Assembly: GCF_018986915.1 (NCBI RefSeq)
Contig: NZ_CP076723.1
Coordinates: forward strand, 4,368,228-4,432,227
Source of the DNA: Geomonas oryzisoli
GTDB lineage: Bacteria > Desulfobacterota > Desulfuromonadia > Geobacterales > Geobacteraceae
Reading direction: 5' to 3'
DNA: 64,000 nucleotides
Made by a program: the position numbers and the translations under genes. This document shows, in pieces, positions 17,163 to 27,538 of this stretch. The number at the start of each line of letters is the position of its first letter. Positions within the stretch are counted from its first letter, which is position 1. The notes under the pieces are model-generated. The model was not told the DNA's origin and did no database searches. It saw only the letters and a list, made by a program, of their open reading frames with translations.

Positions 17163-17579
17163 TTAGCGCCCGCCTGCCTTGCCGGCCACCTGCACCCTGA
17201 TCAGGGCACGCTCGAGAGCGGCCTGGTAGATGCGGAAGTTCTTGTCTTCCGGGGTAAGCGACTTGAGCTCGGTCTCGGCACGCCCAAGGGCTGCCTTGGC
17301 ACGCTCCAGGTCAATCTCGTCGGCCCTCTCGGCGGTCTCAACCAGTACGGTGACCTGGTCGTTCTCCACTTCGAAGTAGCCCCAGTTGAGCGCCAGGTGG
17401 TGCAGCACGCCGTCCTTCTTGTAGGCCAGCTCGCCGATCTTCAGCGAGGTGAGGAAGGGGGCATGGCCCGGAAGGACGCCGAATTCGCCGAGTGCACCGG
17501 TGGCGGTGATCTCGTCCACTTCTTCGGACATGACCTTCTTGTACGGCGTTACCAGTTCAACCTTCAGTTTTTCAGCCAT
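17163..17579 (-). CDS. atpC: ATP synthase F1 epsilon subunit
   Basis: A 138-residue epsilon subunit of the F1 rotor, which inhibits ATP hydrolysis and couples the c-ring to gamma. The N-terminal beta-sandwich contains KLKVELVTPYKKVMSEEVDE and the GEFGVLPGHAPFLTSLKIGE signature; the helical C-terminal part is ALGRAETELKSL onward. It is the last gene of atpF'-F-H-A-G-D-C. A GGGGAC hairpin repeat (17611-17645) sits between atpD and this gene. Confidence 0.95.
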   Translation of the reverse strand: MAEKLKVELVTPYKKVMSEEVDEITATGALGEFGVLPGHAPFLTSLKIGELAYKKDGVLHHLALNWGYFEVENDQVTVLVETAERADEIDLERAKAALGRAETELKSLTPEDKNFRIYQAALERALIRVQVAGKAGGR

Positions 17580-17610
17580 ATAAACCTCTTGAGGCTAAGG
17601 TGCGTGGAGA

Positions 17611-17645
17611 GGGGGACTGGCACCTGGCGGAGCCAGTCCCCTTCC
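17611..17645. repeat. GGGGAC hairpin repeat (family D) inside the atp operon
   Basis: GGGGACTGGC and GCCAGTCCCC form a near-perfect ten-base stem around ACCTGGCGGA. Variants (GGGGACTGGCTCCGC...GTCCCC) occur at 38507-38536 and 42689-42717. The form resembles REP elements mobilised by REP-associated Tyr transposases (RAYTs); no such transposase is in the window. Confidence 0.8.
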
Positions 17646-17671
17646 TTAAGCCTTTAGCCGTACCAGATTAA

Positions 17672-19126
<1,455 letters not shown>

Positions 19127-19135
19127 TTATAAGTG

Positions 19136-19999
<864 letters not shown>

Positions 20000-20019
20000 T
20001 CGCTAAGTCCGTCCTTGGT

Positions 20020-21528
<1,509 letters not shown>

Positions 21529-21537
21529 AGAACCGTC

Positions 21538-22080
21538 TCACCCCTTCTGTAATATATCCTGAATGTTAGCTAACTGAGTCCTTACCGAGCCGTCGAATAC
21601 CTTGTCGCCGATCTGCGTTACCACACCGCCGATGAGCGACGGGTCAACCACAACTTTGAGTTCAACCTTTTTCCCGGTCGACTTGGCCAGGGCGCCCTTG
21701 ATCTCCTCGACTTGGGCCGCGTCCAGCGGCAAGCCGGAGGAAAGGGTCGGCCTGATCACGCCGGAGAGCTCGTCGGCGAAGACGCCGTAGTTCTCCGCGA
21801 TCTGCGGCAGCACCGAGAGGCGGCCGCGCTCGAGGAGGAGCATCATCAGGTTGGAGATCATCGGGGAGATGGAGAGCTTGGCCACCAGGTCCTTGAGGAT
21901 CTCTTTCTTTTCTTCGATGCCGTAGGCAGGGTTGGCGAAGATCGCCGAAAGCTCGCGGCTGTCGGTCAGGACAGTGCTGAAGCGGGACAGTTCGCTGTTG
22001 AACCCTTCCACGCTCCCTGCTTCCGAGCCAATCTGCACGAGTGCCTTGGCGTAACGTTTGGCAATAGCGTTAGTACTCAA
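21538..22080 (-). CDS. atpH: ATP synthase F1 delta subunit
   Basis: The 180-residue peripheral-stalk delta (OSCP) subunit: [13 protein letters not shown] at the N-terminus and the C-terminal [22 protein letters not shown] signature (partly quoted). The start is a TTG at 22080, within a TTGA overlap with the atpF stop codon, so translation is probably coupled; an AAGGTGG site is about ten bases upstream. Confidence 0.95.
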   Translation of the reverse strand: MSTNAIAKRYAKALVQIGSEAGSVEGFNSELSRFSTVLTDSRELSAIFANPAYGIEEKKEILKDLVAKLSISPMISNLMMLLLERGRLSVLPQIAENYGVFADELSGVIRPTLSSGLPLDAAQVEEIKGALAKSTGKKVELKVVVDPSLIGGVVTQIGDKVFDGSVRTQLANIQDILQKG

Positions 22081-22688
22081 TGTAGAGTCACCACCTTGGA
22101 GATATAGTCGCCCACCAGCTTGTCCTGGTCGCCTTTTGCAATGTTCTGCTTGATCTTCTGCTCAGCCAGCTCGACCGCGAGGCGTGCTGCCTCGGCGCGG
22201 AGCTCGTCTTTCGCCTTGAGGACTTCCTGGGCCGCTGCGGCCTCGGCCTGTGCCTTGATGCGGGCGGCGGCGTCCTTGGCTTCGGCGATGATGCGCTCTT
22301 TCTCGAGCTCACCCTCGCGCTTCATGTTGGCGGAAATCACCTCGATCTCCTGGTTGGCCTGGTCCAGGCGCTGGGAGTACTCGGCGAATTTCTTCTCGGC
22401 GGCTTCCTTGGCGGCGACCGCTTCCTGCAGGGTCTTCTCGATGCCGGCGCGGCGTGCGGCCAGGGTGCCTTTCACGTCGGCCTTCTTGAGAGCCCAGACG
22501 GCGATGGCGACCAGGGCGGCGAAGTCGATGCAGCGCCACATGAAGTCCTTCATCTGTGCGGCCTGGTGGCCCCCTTCGTGTGCGGCGCCTGCGTGCTCGG
22601 CGGCCTCCTCGGCGAAACCGAGGGAAGCCAGGGCGATGATCGCGCCGACCGTGAGCAGGGAAACGATGAGCTTCTTGTTCATATGCAT
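22077..22688 (-). CDS. atpF: ATP synthase Fo b subunit with N-terminal signal-like segment
   Basis: A 203-residue peripheral-stalk b subunit. Unusually it starts with a Sec-type leader, [20 protein letters not shown] followed by GFAEE, and a His/Ala-rich stretch before the usual membrane anchor ([20 protein letters not shown]). The rest is the long charged helix of the stator. The second hydrophobic N-terminal segment is a feature known from Geobacter-type b subunits. Two ATGs (22688 and 22682) are possible; the first has GGGAGGAG nine bases upstream. It pairs with the shorter b' gene directly upstream. Confidence 0.9.
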   Translation of the reverse strand: MHMNKKLIVSLLTVGAIIALASLGFAEEAAEHAGAAHEGGHQAAQMKDFMWRCIDFAALVAIAVWALKKADVKGTLAARRAGIEKTLQEAVAAKEAAEKKFAEYSQRLDQANQEIEVISANMKREGELEKERIIAEAKDAAARIKAQAEAAAAQEVLKAKDELRAEAARLAVELAEQKIKQNIAKGDQDKLVGDYISKVVTLH

Positions 22689-22689
22689 G

Positions 22690-23115
22690 CTAGAGACTCC
22701 TCCCGAGAACTTTTTCGCAGATTTCGGAGGACAGGGTCTCGGCGCTTGCGGTCAGCATGCGACGTGCCTCTTCGGCCTCCTGGGCCACCTTGGCCTTGAT
22801 GGAGGAAAGGGACTCGGTAGCTTCGGCACGCGCCTTGTCGAGGATGGCGGCCTCCTGCTGCTGGGCCTCCTTCTTCAGGGCACCACGCTCGTCGGCAGCA
22901 CCGGCGCGGATTTCGCGCATGCGTGCCTCGTAGCTGGCCAGCTTCTCCTGCACTTCCCTGTCGACTTCGGCGCTTTTCTGCTTCGCCCCGTTGATCTGGG
23001 CGGCGCGGTCGGCGAGCTGCTTCCTGATCGGCTTGTAGAGGAAGACGTTCAGGAGCAGTACCAGCACCAGGAAGTTCACCAGCTGGAATACAAATGCGAT
23101 GTCTAAATTGATCAC
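22690..23115 (-). CDS. ATP synthase Fo b' subunit (second b-type stator)
   Basis: A 141-residue b-type subunit: one N-terminal TM helix (DIAFVFQLVNFLVLVLLLNV) followed by KPIRKQLADRAAQINGAK and a long coiled helix. It is the partner of AtpF, giving a b/b' heterodimer as in photosynthetic and delta-proteobacterial ATP synthases. The GTG at 23115 is chosen because AGAGG lies seven bases before it, while the TTG one codon upstream is too close. It is the first gene of the operon; genes for Fo a and c are not here. Confidence 0.9.
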   Translation of the reverse strand: MINLDIAFVFQLVNFLVLVLLLNVFLYKPIRKQLADRAAQINGAKQKSAEVDREVQEKLASYEARMREIRAGAADERGALKKEAQQQEAAILDKARAEATESLSSIKAKVAQEAEEARRMLTASAETLSSEICEKVLGRSL

Positions 23116-23142
23116 CAAACCACCTCTATTCGAACATTTTTA

Positions 23143-23158
23143 AAGGCGTATACGCCTT
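23143..23158. promoter_or_regulatory. Perfect 16-bp palindrome in the atp leader
   Basis: AAGGCGTATACGCCTT is self-complementary and lies between the predicted -10 and the b' ribosome binding site, so it is in the transcribed leader. It could be an operator or an RNA hairpin; no matching factor is named. Confidence 0.4.
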
Positions 23159-23191
23159 CAGACTGTGAATGGGTCCGCGCAAAACAGGTGA

Positions 23192-23221
23192 TTGCTATCA
23201 CATAAATGCTTTTTGTGTCAA
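23192..23221 (-). promoter_or_regulatory. Sigma70-type promoter for the atp operon
   Basis: On the minus strand TTGACA (23216-23221) and TAGCAA (23192-23197) are separated by 18 bp and lie about 75 bp upstream of the b' start. The -35 is consensus, the -10 weak. Confidence 0.55.
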
Positions 23222-23554
23222 GCGATTTATCCGTTTGAGCGAAGAATTGTATACACTTACACAAGGCCTAACTTCGGTATTTTGAGACGTCGAAGCTGTG
23301 CCAGTCGGGGTGCCGCCGGACTGTCACAAGGGCGCGAACCGAGTGTTAGCGCGGGTTTTGTAGACAGCATCGTGTATGACATTTGGAACGATGTTCGATT
23401 TGCTTCCCCATGCGGGGATGGATCTGAAACAGGTACGGCAGGTGTTACTGAGGAAAAAGGAAGAAGCGACGTCTCATCCCCCCTCCCCTCGCGGGAAGGG
23501 ATTATTGGTGTCGCCACGGAACACGCTGCCACGAAGCGCGGCACGTGAACAACG

Positions 23555-23662
23555 TCCCCCCCTTTGCGAAGGGGGGTCAGGGGGGATTTAGCCGAGGTAG
23601 CCACAGCAACCTCGGTTGCCACTGCGTTAAATCCCCCTCAATCCCCCTTTGCAAAAGGGGGA
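23555..23662. repeat. Large inverted AAATCCCCC element (family B)
   Basis: The 591-bp gap 23116-23706 contains the atp promoter region and, near parB, this inverted pair: CCCCCCCTTTGCGAAGGGGG with GGGGGGATTTA at 23555-23590, and the reverse-complement copy TAAATCCCCCTCAATCCCCC with TTTGCAAAAGGGGG at 23628-23662. The middle holds another small hairpin (CCGAGGT...ACCTCGG). Related single copies lie at 29551 and 56866. Between 23222 and 23554 I see no gene or other feature. Confidence 0.8.
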
Positions 23663-23706
23663 AGCTCGATGGAGCCGGGAAAAGCGTGACGCAGGCGTGC
23701 GCGCGT

Positions 23707-24546
23707 CTACAGGTTCAACAGCTCCACGATGCGGGTCAGCTCCTTCATGTCGCCGAAACTGATCTCCAGTTTGCCGCCGCGCCCGGCCCGCTTCAGGGCG
23801 ACTTTGGCGGCGAAGTGGCGCTGCATGCGGTCAACGAGGTCCTTCTGGTCCGGATCGAGCGAAGGCTTGGCGGCCTTCTTGGGCGGCCCCGCCTTCTTGC
23901 GCTTCACCAGCGCCTCGGTCTCGCGCACCGACAGGTGCCCCTTGACGATCTCGTCGCGCACCGCCTTCTGCTCCTCGACGTCCTCGAGGGTCAACAGGGC
24001 GCGGGCGTGCCCCATGGAGATGCGGTCCTCGGCCACGTCGCGCTTGATCTCGGCGGGAAGACGCAAAAGACGCAGGGCGTTGGCGATGGTGGAACGCTCC
24101 TTACCCACCCTCTTGGCGAGCTCCTCCTGGGACAGGGAAAACCGTTCCAGGAGCGCGTGGTAGGCCTCGGCCTCCTCGACCGCGTTCAGGTCCTCGCGCT
24201 GGATGTTCTCGATGAGCGCCATCTCCAGAGCGGTCTCCTCGGAGACGTCCTGGATGACGACCGGTACTTCCCTCAGACCCGCTTTCTGGGCGGCGCGCCA
24301 GCGCCGCTCGCCGGCGATCAGCTCGTAATGGCCGGCCTTCTTGACCACCACCAGGGGCTGGATGATCCCTTTTTCCTTGATGGAGGCGGCCAGCTCCTCG
24401 AGCTTCTCGTTGACGAAGGTCTTGCGGGGCTGTTCCTTGTTGGGCTTTATGTCTTCGATGGGGCAGGAGAAGTATTTCTTGCCGTGATCCTCCACGACCG
24501 GGAGCAGCGCCCCCATCCCCTTGCCCAGACCCATTTTTTTAACCAT
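23707..24546 (-). CDS. parB: Chromosome partitioning protein ParB
   Basis: A 279-residue parS-binding CTPase of the ParB/Spo0J family. Motifs include IKPNKEQPRKTF, LIAGERRWRAAQKAGL, ALIENIQREDLNAVEEAEAY (the GERR-type CTP-binding region and box II), LAKRVGKERSTIANALRLLRL helix-turn-helix and ISMGHARALLTLED. A C-terminal dimer domain follows. It overlaps parA by 8 bp. No canonical parS 16-mer was found by eye near it. Confidence 0.96.
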   Translation of the reverse strand: MVKKMGLGKGMGALLPVVEDHGKKYFSCPIEDIKPNKEQPRKTFVNEKLEELAASIKEKGIIQPLVVVKKAGHYELIAGERRWRAAQKAGLREVPVVIQDVSEETALEMALIENIQREDLNAVEEAEAYHALLERFSLSQEELAKRVGKERSTIANALRLLRLPAEIKRDVAEDRISMGHARALLTLEDVEEQKAVRDEIVKGHLSVRETEALVKRKKAGPPKKAAKPSLDPDQKDLVDRMQRHFAAKVALKRAGRGGKLEISFGDMKELTRIVELLNL

Positions 24547-25312
24547 GCGACACCTCGCGCGCGATGAGTTCCTTGGCCAGATCCATGTAGCTGGTCGCCC
24601 CCTTGGAGGTGATGTCGTACAGGCAGATCGGCTTGCCGTGCGACGGCGCCTCGGACAGCCTCACGTTCCTCGGGATCACGGTCTGCAAGGTCTCCTTGGG
24701 GAAGTGGGCGCGCATCTCCTCGCCTACCTGGCGCGACAGGTTGTTCCTGGCGTCAAACATGGTGAGCAGGATCCCCTCGATGGAGAGCGACTTGTTCAGC
24801 CCCTGCTGGATCAGGTTGATGGTTTTGAGTATCTGCGAAAGCCCTTCCATGGCGTAGAACTCACACTGCAGCGGAATCAGTACGGAATTCGCCGCGGTCA
24901 TCGCGTTGATGGTGAGGAGGTTCAGCGAAGGGGGGCAGTCGATGAAGATGTAGTCGTAGGAGTCGGAGAGCGAGGTCAGGATCTTCTTCAGCTTCCTCTC
25001 GCGGTCGGTGACGCTCACCAGTTCCAGCTCGGCGCCGGCGAGGTCGGAGGTTGCCGGCAAGAGGTGCAGGTAGGGGAGTTCCGTCTTCAACACGATGCGC
25101 GACGCCGGTGCATCGTCGATGAGGGCATCGTAGATGCTTTCCTCGAGGACGTCCTTGTCGGCGCCCACGCCGCTTCCGGCGTTCCCCTGCGGATCCATGT
25201 CCACCAGGAGCACGCGGCGTTCGGCCACAGCCAGCGAGGCCGACAGGTTCACGGCCGTCGTGGTCTTGCCCACCCCACCCTTTTGATTCGCCACACAGAT
25301 GATCTTAGCCAT
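24539..25312 (-). CDS. parA: Chromosome partitioning ATPase ParA (Soj)
   Basis: A 257-residue deviant-Walker ATPase. It has the signature KGGVGKTTTAVNLSASLA at the N-terminus, VDMDPQGNAGSGVG, and FIDCPPSLNLLTINA. It drives origin segregation with ParB. Length is normal (about 257) and there is no N-terminal DNA-binding domain, as in chromosomal Soj. The parA-parB-atp order suggests that this region is not far from the replication origin; this is inferred from conservation in related genomes. Confidence 0.96.
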   Translation of the reverse strand: MAKIICVANQKGGVGKTTTAVNLSASLAVAERRVLLVDMDPQGNAGSGVGADKDVLEESIYDALIDDAPASRIVLKTELPYLHLLPATSDLAGAELELVSVTDRERKLKKILTSLSDSYDYIFIDCPPSLNLLTINAMTAANSVLIPLQCEFYAMEGLSQILKTINLIQQGLNKSLSIEGILLTMFDARNNLSRQVGEEMRAHFPKETLQTVIPRNVRLSEAPSHGKPICLYDITSKGATSYMDLAKELIAREVSHG

Positions 25313-25426
25313 AGTCTCTTCTCGATTTGTGAATGATCCGAGTGTTACCGAAAATGCAAAGCAGGGAAAATTACCATACTGCCGGAGCTATGAAAAGTGT
25401 TTTCTCGGACAACGCAGCTATGCGTT

Positions 25427-25444
25427 CCTTGACTTAGGTCAAGG
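25427..25444. promoter_or_regulatory. CRP/FNR-type palindrome upstream of the cytochrome gene
   Basis: CCTTGACTTAGGTCAAGG is an 18-bp dyad with TTGAC-N4-GTCAA arms, the geometry bound by CRP/FNR-superfamily regulators. Its centre is 84 bp upstream of the cytochrome ATG, a plausible activator position. A half site CCTTGACC follows at 25447. Confidence 0.55.
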
Positions 25445-25519
25445 CGCCTTGACCGGCGGCGGTTTATGCTGGCGGCGCTGAATCAGATGGTAACCCGATA
25501 TCGTGGAAGGAGTCCCCGC

Positions 25520-25771
25520 ATGAAGAAAACGCTTTTGGTCCTGTCGCTGCTGCTCGCCGCCCCCGCCGCCTATGGCTTTGAGTGCAACGTCTGTCATAGC
25601 AAGAACCCGGCGATGGTGAAGATGCACAAGGCCCTGAAAGGAAGGAACTGCTTCGACTGCCACAAGATGGGCGAGAAGCTGATGGGCAAGGGTATCCCCA
25701 AAGACAAGGCCGCCCAGATCAAGCGGCGCGAGACGGAAGAGATCTGCTTCGAGTGCCACAAAAAGAACTGA
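25520..25771 (+). CDS. Small periplasmic three-haem c-type cytochrome
   Basis: An 83-residue preprotein with an 18-residue signal peptide (MKKTLLVLSLLLAAPAAYG) and three haem-binding motifs, CNVCH, CFDCH and CFECH. Apart from the CXXCH histidines only one further His is present (KMH at about residue 35), while several Met residues (AMVKM, MGEKLMGKG) could be sixth ligands, so mixed His/His and His/Met ligation is possible. This differs from the all-bis-His PpcA/c7 cytochromes. It probably relays electrons in the periplasm. The ATG at 25520 follows a GGAAGGAG site. It is monocistronic, with a terminator at 25823-25859. Confidence 0.85.
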   Translation: MKKTLLVLSLLLAAPAAYGFECNVCHSKNPAMVKMHKALKGRNCFDCHKMGEKLMGKGIPKDKAAQIKRRETEEICFECHKKN

Positions 25772-25774
25772 CGG

Positions 25775-25808
25775 ACGTTCTAAGTTCTACGTTCCAGGTT
25801 CTACGTTG
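25775..25808. repeat. Short tandem GTTCTAcGTT repeats
   Basis: ACGTTCTAAGTTCTACGTTC and GGTTCTACGTTGAAC are imperfect tandem copies of a GTTCTA(C/A)GTT unit between the cytochrome stop and its terminator. Confidence 0.5.
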
Positions 25809-25822
25809 AACCCAGCACCTGT

Positions 25823-25859
25823 GCCCCATCCGCCCTCTCCTGCGGATGGGGCTTTTTTT
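25823..25859 (+). terminator. Intrinsic terminator of the cytochrome gene
   Basis: GCCCCATCCGC pairs with GCGGATGGGGC around CCTCTCCT, followed by TTTTTTT. Confidence 0.92.
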
Positions 25860-25889
25860 GTCCCGCGTTCTATGGGTGGTTGGGACGAG

Positions 25890-25928
25890 AAGCCTCCCCC
25901 TGGAGGGGGGAGGTTGGAGGGGGGCTTC
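25890..25928. repeat. GC-rich repeat arm (family A), split from its mate by the IS
   Basis: AGCCTCCCCCTGGAGGGGGG with AGGTTGGAGGGGGGCTT lies just left of the IS; the partner arm lies at 27190. Insertion of the IS at 25937 separated the pair. Confidence 0.75.
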
Positions 25929-25973
25929 GGAGGCAGTGGCCTATCTTCGCAATAGAGGACACGTTAGAAACCC

Positions 25974-26792
25974 TTATGCTGCCATCTTCAACTCCTGCTG
26001 CTCGAACTCTTCTGGGGAGCAATAGCCGATGGCAGAGTGTAGCCTCTTGCGATTGTAAAAACCTTCGATGTAGCAAAAGATCCGGCTTTGCGCCTCCTGC
26101 CGGGTTTTGAAGGAGCAGTGGTAAACCAATTCTCTCTTCAGTGTCGAGAAGAATGTCTCCGTCACAGCGTTGTCGTAGCAGCATCCGGTGCCGCTCATGC
26201 TTTGTACGCCGCCAGCTTTGCTGATCGTGGTACCGAAGCGCTTACTGCAGTACTGCGAACCGCGATCGCTGTGGAAGATGAAGCCAGCTCCTGGCCGACG
26301 CTTCACCGCTGCATTGGCAAAAGCCGTTACAACCAGGTCGTCTGTCATTCGGTCGCTCATGCTCCAGCCAACGATCCGGCGGGAGAAGAGATCCAGCACG
26401 ACTGCCAGGTACAACCAGCCCTGGGCAGTCTCGATGTACGTGATGTCACCAGTCCAAACCTGATTAGGGGCTGGAGCAGAGAAATTCCGCTGTAAAAGGT
26501 TTGGCGCGACAGGACGTTTGTGATCCGAGTTCGTGGTGACTTTGAATCGCCGCTTAGTCTTCACTCGCAGATCATTTTCACGCATCAGGCGCCAGACGCG
26601 GTTCTTTCCGACGTACTTTTGTTGCTTTTGCAGCTCTTTGACTACTCGTACTGCACCGTACGTCTTGTCGCTGTCGTGAAAGGCTTTTTTGATAGCTGGT
26701 AGCAGTGCCTGGTCTTCACGCTGCCGCTTGGTTACCCGGCCGGCTGCATGGGCGTAGTACCAACTCCGAGTCACTCCAAGAACTCGGCACAT
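25974..26792 (-). CDS. IS3-family transposase OrfB (DDE catalytic part)
   Basis: 272 residues from the first internal Met; the true product is probably an OrfAB fusion made by -1 frameshifting at the A7 run (26873-26879), which would extend the frame to the orfA start at 27124. The DDE triad is visible: D in WTGDITYIET, D in FHSDRGSQY and E in TETFFSTLKREL with K/R at +7. The upstream region carries the HTH_21 segment (RVLGVTRSWYYA). The C-terminus has RLHSAIGYCSPEEFE. Confidence 0.95.
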   Translation of the reverse strand: MCRVLGVTRSWYYAHAAGRVTKRQREDQALLPAIKKAFHDSDKTYGAVRVVKELQKQQKYVGKNRVWRLMRENDLRVKTKRRFKVTTNSDHKRPVAPNLLQRNFSAPAPNQVWTGDITYIETAQGWLYLAVVLDLFSRRIVGWSMSDRMTDDLVVTAFANAAVKRRPGAGFIFHSDRGSQYCSKRFGTTISKAGGVQSMSGTGCCYDNAVTETFFSTLKRELVYHCSFKTRQEAQSRIFCYIEGFYNRKRLHSAIGYCSPEEFEQQELKMAA

Positions 26793-26824
26793 CTCCTGAA
26801 CTCCGAATTCGGAGCGGTGCTCGG

Positions 26825-27124
26825 TTATGAACCCGAATATCGATTCGGATCCGTCGAGAAGATGGCCACTGCTTTTTTTAGGATTTCACGCTCGCGCAGT
26901 AGCCTCTCGTTCTCTTTACGCAGGTGCTTCAGTTCGGCTTCAACTGATGCATGCTTAACTTTTACAGGATCTTGTTGGTCCCGATGTTTCTGGACCCACC
27001 CTTTGAGAACCCCATGGGTGATCCCTAGGCTGCTCTCTACCTCACGGATGGTACGGCCTTCATCAATGACTAACTTGATCGCTTCTCGTTTAAACTCTGA
27101 ATCGTACTTGCGATTCGATCTCAT
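26825..27124 (-). CDS. IS3-family transposase OrfA
   Basis: A 99-residue protein with a helix-turn-helix for IS end binding (EAIKLVIDEGRTIREVESSL, then GITHGVLKGWVQKH) and a leucine-zipper stretch (AELKHLRKENERLLRER). Its 3' part holds the slippery sequence A AAA AAG; after the shift the frame continues as SSGHLLDGSESIFGF into OrfB, a typical IS3 OrfAB joint. Confidence 0.94.
   Translation of the reverse strand: MRSNRKYDSEFKREAIKLVIDEGRTIREVESSLGITHGVLKGWVQKHRDQQDPVKVKHASVEAELKHLRKENERLLREREILKKAVAIFSTDPNRYSGS
26873..26879 (-). other. Programmed -1 ribosomal frameshift site of the IS
   Basis: A run of seven A on the minus strand in codons ATC CTA AAA AAA GCA. Slippage by -1 joins OrfA residues EILKK to an open frame that reaches the DDE domain. 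This is the standard mechanism for IS3 transposases; here it is inferred from the frames. Confidence 0.8.
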
Positions 27125-27189
27125 GACACACCCTCCTAGCTCGTTAGGATATATGGTGTGTCCTCAAAAGTGAAGATAGCTCACAGCCA

Positions 27190-27466
27190 TCTACCCCCTC
27201 CCTGTCCCTCCCCCTCCGGGGGCGGGGACGCTCCGGACTTGTCCACCGTAGCCTTGGCGAAGGGATTTGATCTCGCTTCCAAGGTCCGCCTTGGGAACGC
27301 AAAGCTTTTCAGAAGCTCAAGCTTCCCTCGGATTCATAGCTGGAGCTTTGCGTCATATGGGGTTCCCAAGCTGGAGCTTGGGAACCAGGGACAGGCAAAA
27401 GCCCCCCTCCCTGTCCCTCCCCCTCCGGGGGCGGGAACGCTCCGGACTTGTCCACCGTAGCCTTGT
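27190..27466. repeat. Composite repeat region: two family A arms around a 125-bp palindromic element (family C)
   Basis: The 355-bp gap 27184-27538 is filled with repeats. A 63-bp direct repeat (ACCCCCTCCCTGTCCCTCCC ... TCCACCGTAGCC) occurs at 27193-27255 and 27402-27465. Between them, 27266-27390 is a composite of hairpins: CCAAGGTCCGCCTTGG, AGCTTTT/AAGCT, and GTTCCCAAGCTGGAGCTTGG. The latter block is repeated in inverse orientation at 56742-56866. The last 70 bp lead to the GGAGG site of the next gene. Confidence 0.85.
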
Positions 27467-27538
27467 TGAAGGTGGATTGCACCTTCTACCTCCTCCGCTA
27501 TAATTTCCCCTTCAGTGCTATGAATTCCAGGAGGATGC

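Larger units (their letters stand above)
25937..27183 (-). mobile_element. Complete IS3-family insertion sequence (1247 bp)
   Basis: Ends are defined by imperfect inverted repeats: left TGGCCTATCTTCGC...AGGACAC (25937-25962) and the reverse complement at 27158-27183, TGAGCTATCTTCAC...AGGACAC. Both start with TG and end CA as in the IS3 family. The trinucleotide CAG flanks the element on both sides (25934-25936 and 27184-27186), the target duplication. Inside are orfA and orfB in -1 relation. The element looks intact and recently inserted into a repeat-rich gap. Confidence 0.93.

Noticed and set aside
23116-25320. parS site near parAB
   Set aside because: No close match to the canonical 16-bp parS was seen by eye; a computed scan could still find one elsewhere.
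25441-25470. TTGACC...TATGCT as a promoter for the cytochrome gene
   Set aside because: The spacer is only 10 bp, too short for sigma70.
27340-27360. GEMM-like string CTTTGCGTC before the haem sensor gene
   Set aside because: It belongs to the family C repeat (also at 56820-56836) and lacks P2, P3 and the 3' core of the aptamer.
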